From: Anabaena subtropica FACHB-260
GTDB lineage: Bacteria; Cyanobacteriota; Cyanobacteriia; Cyanobacteriales; Nostocaceae
Direction of reading: 5' to 3'
Length of the DNA stretch: 64,000 nt
Assembly (NCBI RefSeq): GCF_014697105.1
Contig: NZ_JACJRF010000020.1
Span: 32,593-96,592 of the forward strand
Part shown: positions 26,393 to 34,728 of the stretch, piece by piece
How the letters are laid out: each line of letters opens with the position of its first letter
Numbering within the stretch: the first letter of the stretch is position 1
Notes under the pieces: generated by a model
What the model saw: only the letters and a program-made list of their open reading frames with translations
Told to the model about the DNA's origin: nothing
Database searches by the model: none
Made by a program: the position numbers and the translations under genes

Positions 26393-26424
26393 TTGACTCT
26401 CCAGTGAACTGGAGGATTCAAGAT
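26393..26424 (+). promoter_or_regulatory. MerR-type promoter of the P1B ATPase gene
   Basis: A -35 TTGACT (26393-26398) is separated by 19-20 bases from a -10 TCAAGAT. The over-long spacer contains the palindrome CTCCAGT-GA-ACTGGAG (26399-26414), typical of promoters that MerR proteins untwist. The element matches the one before the merR-like gene (29069-29100): both share TTGACTCTCCA and AACTGGAG. Confidence 0.85.
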
Positions 26425-26465
26425 GAAAACAGTTGTTAGTACCACTTGGTAATTGGAGTACTCAG

Positions 26466-28808
26466 ATGGAAAACGCCACCTTAAAATTGCGTGGTATGAG
26501 TTGTGCTTCCTGTGCCAAAAATATTGAAGATGCCATTCTTGCTGTCCCTGGTGTCAAGGAATGCAGTGTCAACTTTGGCGCAGAACAAGCCACGATTAGG
26601 TATGATTCCCAAACCACGGATTTACAAGCAATTCAAAATGCAGTCAGTGCAGCAGGTTACTCTGCTTATCCACTCCAGCAAGAAAATTTGATGCAGGGTG
26701 ATGATGATGCCGAAAAAAGGTATCGTCTGCAAGAGTCTCGTGATTTGCAAAGAAAGTTGACCGTAGGTGGCATTATTAGCATAGTCCTATTCGTCGGTTC
26801 ACTACCGATGATGACAGGGATACACTTACCACTAATTCCCGCATGGTTGCATAACCATTGGGTGCAATTACTACTAACTACCCCTGTACAATTTTGGTGT
26901 GGTTACTCCTTCTACATCAATAGTTGGAAAGCTTTTAAACGTCATTCCGCCACAATGGATACGTTGATTGCTTTAGGTACGAGTGCCGCATATTTCTATT
27001 CCCTATTTGCTACTATATTTCCGGGGTTTTTCATCAGCCAAGGTTTGAGTGCAGATGTGTATTATGAAACTGCGGCAATTGTCATTACCTTAATTTTACT
27101 AGGGCGGTTGTTTGAAAATCGTGCCAAAGGACAAACCTCAGAAGCTATCCGTAAGCTTATTGGTTTGCAAGCGAAAACGGCGCGTTTAATTCGCAATGGA
27201 CAAGAGATAGATGTACCCCTGGAACAAGTGCAAATTGGCGATGTAATTTTGGTGCGTCCTGGGGAAAAAATTCCCGTGGATGGAGAAATTATTAGCGGCT
27301 CATCCACAATTGATGAGGCGATGGTGACAGGGGAAAGTGTCCCTGTGAAAAAGCAGCCAGGAGATGAAGTAATTGGCGCTACTATCAACAAAACTGGGAG
27401 TTTCCAATTCCGAGCCACGAGGGTAGGTAAAGATACCGTACTGGCGCAGATTGTCCAACTAGTACAGCAAGCTCAAGGCTCAAAAGCCCCTATTCAGAGA
27501 TTAGCAGACCAAATTACAGGTTGGTTTGTGCCTGGGGTGATAGCGATCGCTCTTTTTACCTTTATCATTTGGTTTAATGTGATGGGTAATGTCACTTTGG
27601 CATTAATCACTACGGTAGGAGTCTTAATTATTGCTTGTCCTTGTGCCTTGGGTTTAGCTACACCGACATCTGTAATGGTAGGTACTGGTAAAGGTGCAGA
27701 AAACGGCATTTTAATTAAAGGAGCCGAAAGCCTAGAATTAGCCCACAAAATTCAAACCATTGTCTTAGACAAAACCGGCACAATTACCCAAGGTAAACCC
27801 ACAGTTACAGATTTTGTCACCGTCAACGGCACTGCTAATAGCAATGAAATCAATTTACTCAAACTAGCTGCATCTGTAGAACGCAACTCGGAACACCCAT
27901 TAGCAGAAGCAGTTGTCAGATATGCTCAATCTCAAGCAGTCGAGCTAGTAGACATCAATGATTTTGCCGCAATTCCCGGTAGTGGTGTACAAGGTATAGT
28001 TAACAACCATCTTGTACAAATCGGTACACAACGCTGGATGACGGAATTAAGCATTGATACCAAAGCACTAGAACAAGATAAAGAACGCTGGGAATACCTG
28101 GGTAAAACAGTCGTTTGGTTAGCAGTAGATGGAAAAATTCAAGGATTAATGGGTATTGCCGATGCCATTAAACCAACTTCTCTACAAGCTGTTAAAGCTT
28201 TACAAAAACTAGGTTTAGAAGTCGTCATGCTCACAGGCGACAATCGCCGCACCGCCGAAACCATCGCCCGTGAGGTGGGTATTCAGCACGTCTTAGCAGA
28301 AGTCCGCCCAGAACAGAAGGTGGAAGCAATTAAGTTGCTACAAACAGGACGTAGGGGAGCAAATAAAGAAGCAGGGGGGAAGGGAGCAGGGAGCAGGGGA
28401 GCAAATCAATCCAAAAGCCCCAATCTAAAATCTAAAATTGTGGCAATGGTGGGTGATGGAATTAATGACGCGCCGGCGTTGGCTCAAGCCGATGTAGGGA
28501 TTGCCATTGGCACTGGTACAGATGTAGCGATCGCTGCTAGTGACATTACCTTAATATCTGGTGATTTGCAAGGTATTGTCACCGCTATTCAACTCAGCCG
28601 CGCCACGATGGGTAACATTCGGCAAAACTTATTCTTCGCCTTTATTTACAACGTTGCAGGTATTCCCATCGCCGCAGGTATTCTCTTTCCTATCTTTGGC
28701 TGGTTACTCAACCCCATTATCGCTGGTGCAGCAATGGCTTTTAGTTCTGTGTCTGTTGTCACTAACGCTCTACGTCTGCGTAAATTTCAACCAAAAACGA
28801 TTGTCTAG
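26466..28808 (+). CDS. P1B-type heavy-metal ATPase, probably Cu(I)-exporting, with an in-frame repeat insertion
   Basis: 780 residues from ATG 26466, which has GGAG eight bases upstream; the longer TTG frame would overlap the promoter. Residues 5-70 are a heavy-metal-associated domain with GMSCASC. Eight membrane helices are expected, with Cys-Pro-Cys near residue 390 (P1B-1/Cu(I) class signature). TGES near 285, DKTGT near 434, SEHPLAEA near 477 and GDGINDAP near 662 are the actuator, phosphorylation, HP and hinge motifs. A basic Gly/Ser stretch (about residues 628-657) just before the hinge is encoded by a G-rich dispersed repeat not usual in the family. Its MerR-type promoter and the downstream regulator indicate metal-induced efflux. 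Confidence 0.93.
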   Translation: MENATLKLRGMSCASCAKNIEDAILAVPGVKECSVNFGAEQATIRYDSQTTDLQAIQNAVSAAGYSAYPLQQENLMQGDDDAEKRYRLQESRDLQRKLTVGGIISIVLFVGSLPMMTGIHLPLIPAWLHNHWVQLLLTTPVQFWCGYSFYINSWKAFKRHSATMDTLIALGTSAAYFYSLFATIFPGFFISQGLSADVYYETAAIVITLILLGRLFENRAKGQTSEAIRKLIGLQAKTARLIRNGQEIDVPLEQVQIGDVILVRPGEKIPVDGEIISGSSTIDEAMVTGESVPVKKQPGDEVIGATINKTGSFQFRATRVGKDTVLAQIVQLVQQAQGSKAPIQRLADQITGWFVPGVIAIALFTFIIWFNVMGNVTLALITTVGVLIIACPCALGLATPTSVMVGTGKGAENGILIKGAESLELAHKIQTIVLDKTGTITQGKPTVTDFVTVNGTANSNEINLLKLAASVERNSEHPLAEAVVRYAQSQAVELVDINDFAAIPGSGVQGIVNNHLVQIGTQRWMTELSIDTKALEQDKERWEYLGKTVVWLAVDGKIQGLMGIADAIKPTSLQAVKALQKLGLEVVMLTGDNRRTAETIAREVGIQHVLAEVRPEQKVEAIKLLQTGRRGANKEAGGKGAGSRGANQSKSPNLKSKIVAMVGDGINDAPALAQADVGIAIGTGTDVAIAASDITLISGDLQGIVTAIQLSRATMGNIRQNLFFAFIYNVAGIPIAAGILFPIFGWLLNPIIAGAAMAFSSVSVVTNALRLRKFQPKTIV
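28346..28440. repeat. G-rich repeat inserted in frame in the P1B ATPase gene
   Basis: The segment holds G-runs (GGGGGG, GGG, GGG, GGGG) like the intergenic cluster at 23221-23249, then AAAAGCCCCAATCTAAAATC, an intergenic-type phrase. It encodes about 30 extra residues ([14 protein letters not shown] and on to NLKSK) between the P-domain KLLQTG and [12 protein letters not shown]. The frame is kept. Confidence 0.75.
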
Positions 28809-28822
28809 GAACCCAACCCACA

Positions 28823-29044
28823 ATGTTTATGAGAAAGATAATTCTTGCCAGTCTAGCCAGTTGGGGATTGATATTTAGTTTGGGTGCGAATACAGCCTTA
28901 GCAGATATCAATCATGAATCACCAACAACTCAGTTCCGTCCGATGGAACAACCACTATCAACCAAGGCTGCGGTTACATTTGCTGGCATGACATTAATAG
29001 GTTTAGAAATATGGTGGTTTCTTCTCAGCAAACCCAAGCCATGA
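28823..29044 (+). CDS. Small exported or membrane protein in metal-resistance operon, 73 aa
   Basis: Starts 14 bases after the P1B ATPase stop, so almost surely cotranscribed and metal-induced. Residues 1-27 are a signal peptide or membrane anchor (MRKIILASLASWGLIFSLGA, cleavage likely at ALA/DIN). Residues 50-68 are a second hydrophobic helix (VTFAGMTLIGLEIWWFLL) followed by a basic tail. It has one His and three Met, and no Cys, so direct metal binding would be weak. I know no function; a helper of the ATPase or a stress peptide is possible. Confidence 0.75.
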   Translation: MFMRKIILASLASWGLIFSLGANTALADINHESPTTQFRPMEQPLSTKAAVTFAGMTLIGLEIWWFLLSKPKP

Positions 29045-29068
29045 ATATTTACTTATGAGCATCTATGC

Positions 29069-29100
29069 TTGACTCTCCATGTAACTGGAGAGTTTAGTAT
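29069..29100 (+). promoter_or_regulatory. MerR-type promoter of the merR-like gene (autoregulation)
   Basis: -35 TTGACT (29069-29074), -10 TAGTAT (29095-29100), spacer 20 bases. The spacer overlaps the inverted repeat ACTCTCCA (29072-29079) and TGGAGAGT (29086-29093), perfect 8-bp arms. Its similarity to 26393-26424 indicates that one regulator controls both promoters. Confidence 0.85.
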
Positions 29101-29131
29101 AGGTATGGTTGTCTCAAAAACTAGAGAATTT

Positions 29132-29545
29132 ATGTTAGCTCAAGAAGAATCAAAACTAATTGGTTCAGTTGCTAAAGAAAGCGGTGTACCGATTAAAACG
29201 ATTCGCTACTATGAGGAACTTGGCCTGCTTAAATCATCAGGGAGAACTGAAGGCGGATTTAGATTATTTAACACTGATGTTTTAGAGCGATTGCATTTTA
29301 TTAAACGCGCTCAGAGTTTAGGATTGCATTTATCGGAAATTAAGGAATTTTTACAGGTTCATGATGCAGGTGAATTACCTTGCGACCATATCAAAATCAA
29401 ACTGGAGGATAAAGTCCAAGCTATTGATGAGCAAATTCAACAATTACTAATACTCAGGCAAGAGTTAGAAGGTTTGCTGTCGGGTTGGGAAGTAAAATCT
29501 GATAACCATCATTCCACAATTTGCCCCATCATTGAAAATGAATGA
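29132..29545 (+). CDS. MerR family metal-responsive regulator
   Basis: 137 residues from ATG 29132. Longer frames from 29069 or 29105 would lie on the promoter itself, so I prefer the later start. Residues 10-55 form the MerR winged helix (SVAKESGVPIKTIRYYEELGLLK, GGFRLFNTDVLERLHFI). A dimer helix spans residues 84-120. Metal-site candidates are Cys84 (PCDH) at the start of the dimer helix and Cys131 with His126/His127 in the C-terminal loop (NHHSTICPI). A Cys at the helix start is typical of divalent-metal sensors, whereas Cu(I) sensors have Ser there, so the inducing metal is open. It probably activates both nearby MerR-type promoters. Confidence 0.9.
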   Translation: MLAQEESKLIGSVAKESGVPIKTIRYYEELGLLKSSGRTEGGFRLFNTDVLERLHFIKRAQSLGLHLSEIKEFLQVHDAGELPCDHIKIKLEDKVQAIDEQIQQLLILRQELEGLLSGWEVKSDNHHSTICPIIENE

Positions 29546-29610
29546 AAAGAGTTAGAACGCAAGTATTTACGTACATTAAATTTCATTCCCTGATTCAGCA
29601 ATGCCCTCTT

Positions 29611-29648
29611 AAAAAGTGAGCGATCGCCTTTCCCTAAGGCGATTCGCC
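29611..29648. repeat. HIP1-containing inverted repeat
   Basis: GCGATCGCCTTTCCC is followed by TAAGGCGATTCGCC, so AATCGCCTT-type arms can pair. It lies in the 298-base convergent gap between the MerR gene and the bicA-like gene, where I see no gene. Confidence 0.4.
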
Positions 29649-29842
29649 AAAACAGGATATTATCAATTAAGGAAGATAAGAAAAAGGCTTGTCAGACCAT
29701 TTTGGATTTCAGATTTTGGATTGAAAACCCTTGGTTTATATGAGTTTTATGTGTCCATCTGTCGCCATCATGGTTCAAATTGGTATCAGTATCAAAATCA
29801 GTGCCACTTAATATGGGCAATAATTTTACCTTACTGCACTTT

Positions 29843-31546
29843 TCAGACGAAACTTTCTGGCTTAATTAGGGCAGATGCCGATTGTAATGCCTGTAAGCGG
29901 CTTTCTACCTGATTAATTTGGGCTGATAACTTGACAGATGACTCATTTTGCGTATTCCGAGGCTTACAGAATCTCTGCAATTCAAGCTGGGTAATCCGTC
30001 GCTCTACTTGTCCAGGGGTAACGACTATCCAGACATGACGATTATGAGCGATCGCATCCTCGACTATAGATTCAATCGCCAGGGCAGCTGTTACCCCAAT
30101 ATTGGGAACTTCACTCAAATCTAAAACTAGTACTTGATAGTTCTGCACCATCGACATTCGGCGAGAGATACTTTTGGCTGCACCAAAGCTCATTGGTCCC
30201 CCCAATTTAAGTAGCAAAATATCTCCTCCTGCTTGGGTCAGGATTTTCTGCTCGGTGGGAGTGAGATTGTGATCGCCATTTGAGTCAGTAATGACTTTGA
30301 TATTATCACTTTGGACATCGCTTAACCGTTTAATAGTGAGGACATTGGCAATAAACGCTCCTACTAGTACCGCCGTAATTAAATCTACAAATACGGTTAA
30401 AAACAACACTAAATACATCAATCCCGTACCCTTTAAAGAAAGACGGGGCGCACGTTTGATAAACCCCCAATCGAGAATATCAATACCTACCTTCAATAAC
30501 AGTCCCGCCAGCACTGCATTAGGAATCTGTGCCGTTAAAGGCCCTGCCCAAAATACGACTAACAGCAGTACCAGGGCATGAATCATCCCAGATAGGGGCG
30601 TTTTCCCCCCAGCCTGGACATTCACCACCGTCCGCATGGTAGCTCCTGCACCGGGTAAACCTCCAAATAGCCCCGCCACCATGTTGCCAATCCCCTGCCC
30701 AATCAACTCCTTATCAGAGTCATGCTGAGTGCGGGAGATACTATCAGCCACCAAGGAAGTTAACAAAGAATCGATCGCCCCCAACACCCCTAACATCAGC
30801 CCGTACCGGAGCATATCTGCTAACTCACGGATACTAAAGGTGGGCTTTCGTAAGGTGGGTAATCCGCTAGGAATCTGACCAATGCGAGCCAGAGTTGCGT
30901 CTTTGAATACCACCATTGAAACAATTGTTACCACAACCAATGCCAATAAGGGGGACGGTATAATCCGATTCAGTTTGGTGGGAGTGGCAAAGACAATCAG
31001 CAAGGTGAGTAATCCCAGTCCTACAGCAACCCAGTTGGGATTACTCAGGTAGGTGGGTAGTTTTTGTAAGGTTGTCACTACGCTACCCGTGCCGATATGA
31101 CCCAGCAAGGGGGGTAATTGGAGGAAAATGATAATTACGCCAATCCCTGACATAAAGCCAGAAATGACGGTGTAGGGCATAAGGGTGATGTATTGTCCCA
31201 GGCGCATTACCCCAAATATGATTTGCAGTAGCCCACCCAACATGACAACAGTAAATGCCATTGCTAACCCTGTATCGGGATGACGGGCTAACAAGGTAGC
31301 AATGACGGTTGTTACTACCACTGTCATTGGTCCTGTAGGGCCAGAAACTTGGGCTGGTGTTCCCCCAAATAAGGCAGCAAAAAAGCCGACGATGATAGCA
31401 CCATAGAGTCCAGCGATCGCTCCAGCGCCAGAAGCAACCCCAAAGGCTAGGGCTAGAGGTAGAGCTACAATAGCAGCAGTTAAGCCCCCAAACAGGTCGC
31501 CGCGCCAATTGCGAAAATGAATTTTGTTAATTATGTTGATGGACAC
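29843..31546 (-). CDS. bicA: SulP family bicarbonate transporter, BicA-like, with STAS domain
   Basis: Probable low-affinity, high-flux Na+/HCO3- symporter of the CO2-concentrating mechanism. The N-terminus (NKIHFRNWRGDLFGGLTAA) and SGPTGPMTVVVTTVIATL follow the Synechococcus BicA sequence as I recall it, and LGVLGAIDSLLTSLVADS and GLPGAGATMRTVVNVQAGG are also BicA-like. Membrane helices occupy residues 10-430 and a STAS domain the last 120. I chose GTG 31546; the longer frame to 31675 would run into the upstream usp gene. With this start the gap to usp is 67 bases. Sulfate transport is the alternative for SulP proteins, but the resemblance favours bicarbonate. Confidence 0.88.
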   Translation of the reverse strand: MSINIINKIHFRNWRGDLFGGLTAAIVALPLALAFGVASGAGAIAGLYGAIIVGFFAALFGGTPAQVSGPTGPMTVVVTTVIATLLARHPDTGLAMAFTVVMLGGLLQIIFGVMRLGQYITLMPYTVISGFMSGIGVIIIFLQLPPLLGHIGTGSVVTTLQKLPTYLSNPNWVAVGLGLLTLLIVFATPTKLNRIIPSPLLALVVVTIVSMVVFKDATLARIGQIPSGLPTLRKPTFSIRELADMLRYGLMLGVLGAIDSLLTSLVADSISRTQHDSDKELIGQGIGNMVAGLFGGLPGAGATMRTVVNVQAGGKTPLSGMIHALVLLLVVFWAGPLTAQIPNAVLAGLLLKVGIDILDWGFIKRAPRLSLKGTGLMYLVLFLTVFVDLITAVLVGAFIANVLTIKRLSDVQSDNIKVITDSNGDHNLTPTEQKILTQAGGDILLLKLGGPMSFGAAKSISRRMSMVQNYQVLVLDLSEVPNIGVTAALAIESIVEDAIAHNRHVWIVVTPGQVERRITQLELQRFCKPRNTQNESSVKLSAQINQVESRLQALQSASALIKPESFV

Positions 31547-31613
31547 CGCATTACCACTCTTAATTAGACAAATTTGAACACAATCAGGCTCAGTATTTAA
31601 ACAAAATTTGTGA

Positions 31614-32477
31614 TCAACGAAAGACCAGTACGGAAATATTGCTGCTGCGAAGAATTTGAGTTGTAGTGCTACCAATAATCAAATGGCGAATACGGCTATG
31701 TCCGTAAGCACCCATGAGCAGAAGGCTGATATTATGTTGGTTAACATAGTTGGCAATTACTTTTTCTGGTTCACCCTCCATCAGGCTACAAGTCGGCTCA
31801 AATTTACCTCTTTCCAGCCATTGTTTTGCTTCACTCAGTCTTTCTACTGCTGTTTGATCTGAGCTATTTTTCCCGACTGTCAGCAGATGTATTTTTATAC
31901 TTTGCCAACCTGGAGAATCTACTAAAAATTGTAATATTTTCTTGCCAGTTAAACTACCGTCATAAGCAACCAAAATACGCTCAATTGGTTTAAATTCACG
32001 GGTAGTAATTAAGCAAAGTTTATTACTACTACGTACAATTCGATCTACATTTGCCCCTAAATGTCCAGAGGCAAAATCTGCCGCTTCTCCACGTTTACCC
32101 AAAACGATTAAGTCTGAATTTGCTTCAAATTCCTGAAAACAATCTACTAAAAATCCGGTTTTATTAATTAAATTAAAATCTGCCACACCTTCAGCTTTGA
32201 GAACTTCGGCAGCATTTTGTAAAATCAATCTTGCTCGTTGATTGTTTAGCTTGGCTTTTTCATGTTCCAAATTCACTAATTCATTCAACAACTGTTCAGA
32301 AGCCCCAAGTCCAATACTACCGCTTAAGTTGCCTATAGAAGCAACTTTTTGGCTACGAATATCGGTGACAAACAAGACATTGATTGGGGCATGAAATTGA
32401 TTAGCAAACCAAGCTCCGTATTTATAAACATTTTCCGCAAAAGCTGAACCATCTGTACAAAGTAAAATAGTTTTCAT
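31614..32477 (-). CDS. Universal stress protein with two Usp domains
   Basis: 287 residues holding two tandem Usp folds. The first starts with MKTILLCTDGSAFAENVYKYGAW and contains LIVLGKRG; the second starts with RILVAYDGSLTGKKIL and ends with LLLMGAYGHSRIRHLIIGSTT, the G-x2-G-x9-G-S/T nucleotide motif. The first domain's motif is incomplete. It is encoded between two SulP transporter genes on the same strand, with gaps of 43 and 67 bases, so it probably regulates or is coexpressed with anion or bicarbonate uptake. How it acts is unknown. Confidence 0.9.
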   Translation of the reverse strand: MKTILLCTDGSAFAENVYKYGAWFANQFHAPINVLFVTDIRSQKVASIGNLSGSIGLGASEQLLNELVNLEHEKAKLNNQRARLILQNAAEVLKAEGVADFNLINKTGFLVDCFQEFEANSDLIVLGKRGEAADFASGHLGANVDRIVRSSNKLCLITTREFKPIERILVAYDGSLTGKKILQFLVDSPGWQSIKIHLLTVGKNSSDQTAVERLSEAKQWLERGKFEPTCSLMEGEPEKVIANYVNQHNISLLLMGAYGHSRIRHLIIGSTTTQILRSSNISVLVFR

Positions 32478-32520
32478 CGTGGTTTTAAACCTGATATTCA
32501 GAGGATTAAAAGAAAAAATG

Positions 32521-34014
32521 CTACTGCTCTTTGACAGCGTTGGAGTTTTGATGAATTGCTAACTTATTCAGCAAGGTAGCACTAGCTTCATTCAGTCCGA
32601 TTAGTTCTACTTCTGCTCCATTACGACGAAATTTAAGTACTGCTTTATCGAGTACCTCTACTGCACCTTGATCCCACAGGTGAGCATAAGTTAAATCAAT
32701 GGTGACGCGCTCCACTAGTTCTGTAAAATCAAAAAACCCTAGAAACTCATCTCTCGATAAAAAGAAAATTTGTCCGGCTACCTTATAGATGCGATGGGAA
32801 CCATCTTCACTCAGCACCTTATCCACAAATACCAACTGGGCAATCTTGTTAGAGAAAAATACGGTACTCATGACGATTCCTGTCACCACGCCGAGGGCAA
32901 AATTACGAGTAAAAATGGTGACAAACATAGTCGTTAACATGACGGCCGTTTCAGTGCGGGGGATACGGCGGATATTTTTGAAGGATGTCCAGCGAAATGT
33001 ACCGATTGATACCATAATCATCACGGCTACTAGTGTTGCCATCGGCATTTGCTTGACCCAATCTTGCAAAAATAAAATGGCAATTAACAAAAAAACTCCA
33101 GCCGCTAGGGTGGATAATCTCCCTCGTCCACCAGACTGGACATTAATCACCGATTGTCCAATCATCCCACATCCGGCCATGCCCCCAAAGAATGCAGTAA
33201 CTATATTTGCAATGCCTTGTCCTTGAGCTTCTTGGTTTTTATCGCTGGGGGTATCTGTAAGTTCATCTACTAGTGAAGCGGTTAAGAATGAAGCCAACAA
33301 ACCAACGATCGCCAATGTTAAAGAATAGGGCAGGATAATCTTTAATGTTTCCACTGTGAATGGGACTTGGGGCATGGCAAAACTCGGTAGCGCAGTGGGT
33401 AACTGTCCCATATCACCGACGGTGGGAACCTCAAGTTTCAGGGCGATCGCCGCGATCGTCATCACTGCTAAAGCTACCAAGGGAGAGGGAATGGCTTTGG
33501 TAAAGCGCGGCAGAATGTAAATAATCCCCAAGGAAAGGAGAGTTAATATATATACTGTGGGCGGTACATTCGTCAGTTGGGGTAACTGGGCGAGGAAAAT
33601 TAAAACCGCCAGGGCATTTATATACCCAATCATCACGGCTCTGGGGACGAATCTCATTTGGCGTCCTAATTTCAGCAGCCCAAACACAACCTGAAATATC
33701 CCTGTTAAAAAGGTGGCGGCAAATAAATACTGCAAGCCATGATCTCTAACTAAGTCAATCATCAGTAGCGCCATCGCTCCAGTTGCGGCAGAAATTGACC
33801 CCGGTCTGCCTCCTAAAAATGCTGTCATGACCGCAATAATAAAGGAGGCATATAGCCCAACTTTAGGATCAACTCCGGCAATGATCGAAAAGGCGATCGC
33901 TTCTGGAATCAAAGCTAGCCCAACCACAGCCCCAGCCATAATGTCTCGTCGAGTGTTGAAAAACCACTCTCGCCTCAGAATTGTCGCGTTCAAGTTTCCT
34001 CCTAGCGTCTTCAT
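32521..34014 (-). CDS. SulP family anion transporter with STAS domain
   Basis: 497 residues. The N-terminus ([37 protein letters not shown]) is the SulP signature, followed by about 12 membrane helices. The C-terminus (residues about 395-490) is a short STAS domain ([16 protein letters not shown] ... [20 protein letters not shown]). It is distinct from the BicA-like protein three genes on; sulfate or bicarbonate are the likely substrates. It is the first gene of a probable three-gene operon with usp and the bicA-like gene. Confidence 0.9.
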   Translation of the reverse strand: MKTLGGNLNATILRREWFFNTRRDIMAGAVVGLALIPEAIAFSIIAGVDPKVGLYASFIIAVMTAFLGGRPGSISAATGAMALLMIDLVRDHGLQYLFAATFLTGIFQVVFGLLKLGRQMRFVPRAVMIGYINALAVLIFLAQLPQLTNVPPTVYILTLLSLGIIYILPRFTKAIPSPLVALAVMTIAAIALKLEVPTVGDMGQLPTALPSFAMPQVPFTVETLKIILPYSLTLAIVGLLASFLTASLVDELTDTPSDKNQEAQGQGIANIVTAFFGGMAGCGMIGQSVINVQSGGRGRLSTLAAGVFLLIAILFLQDWVKQMPMATLVAVMIMVSIGTFRWTSFKNIRRIPRTETAVMLTTMFVTIFTRNFALGVVTGIVMSTVFFSNKIAQLVFVDKVLSEDGSHRIYKVAGQIFFLSRDEFLGFFDFTELVERVTIDLTYAHLWDQGAVEVLDKAVLKFRRNGAEVELIGLNEASATLLNKLAIHQNSNAVKEQ

Positions 34015-34709
34015 TCAAATAAAATTGCCAGTGCCTAATTCACACTCAAAATAGCTCGCCCGTCAATATAATTCCGTCATTAATACCATGCAGGAAGCCT
34101 TGACGCTTGTTCATTGCTAACGCAATTGTTGAGGAACCAAACAGTTGCGTGTACCCCTGCCAGGAAACGCAGAGAAGCAAAGGGTATTATAAATTGGTGA
34201 TTGTTTCATTCATACTGATTGAAGAGTAAGACAGTATGCAGAACGCACACAAACATCAGCAGCCAAATCCGCAGATCAAAAATAGCGATCCATCCTAGTA
34301 AAAAATGCTTATATAAACCTGGTTGGATAGAATGCTCCCACATGGAGACAGCAAAAGGGCGATCGCCACAAAGTTAAACTACTTTCTGGCATGATTATCT
34401 GCAAATACTTCTGATTGCTGCAAGGTTCAGGCATCACCCTAAGGTGGAGAATCCCAACTATTTAAAGCTACCGAAGAGATTGTTACCTGCGACATTACCT
34501 GAACCTTCTCAATAATTACAAGGGCGCTTTTTATATGACGCAAGCATATCACGGCAAAGTAATAATTTGCAATGAAAGTACAAGAAGCCTTATAAATCAA
34601 AAACTCCACCCACAAGAGGATACCCAGATTTCTCATACCAATTCAAAATTCAAAATTAAGAAAGTCAGATATCATCTGACTTTCTTATCTGCGGGATGCT
34701 ACGCGAAAA
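34015..34709. other. Intergenic region, 695 bp, between sulP and the sensor kinase
   Basis: Holds the promoter of the sulP-usp-bicA unit and the 3' side of the kinase gene. Short frames at 34439-34636 and 34535-34726 overlap each other on opposite strands, start in repeat-like sequence and have no ribosome sites, so I do not call them. The only clear structure is the nested inverted repeat at 34637-34728. Confidence 0.5.
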
Positions 34710-34728
34710 TTATGAATTGGTATTAGTT
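34637..34728. repeat. Nested inverted repeat, also a likely terminator of the kinase gene
   Basis: Inner arms TAAGAAAGTCAGAT (34657-34670) and ATCTGACTTTCTTA (34674-34687) pair perfectly around three bases. Outer TACCAATTCAAAATT near 34637 pairs with the AATTATGAATTGGTA near 34712. The layout is that of a small mobile-like element, and it ends a few bases before the kinase stop codon on the minus strand. Confidence 0.65.

Noticed and set aside
31083..31508. Minus-strand 141-codon frame inside bicA
   Set aside because: A shifted frame of the transporter gene with Trp/Ser/Cys-rich nonsense composition.
34439..34726. Two overlapping short frames upstream of the sensor kinase 3' end
   Set aside because: Opposite strands overlapping, no ribosome sites, part within an inverted repeat.
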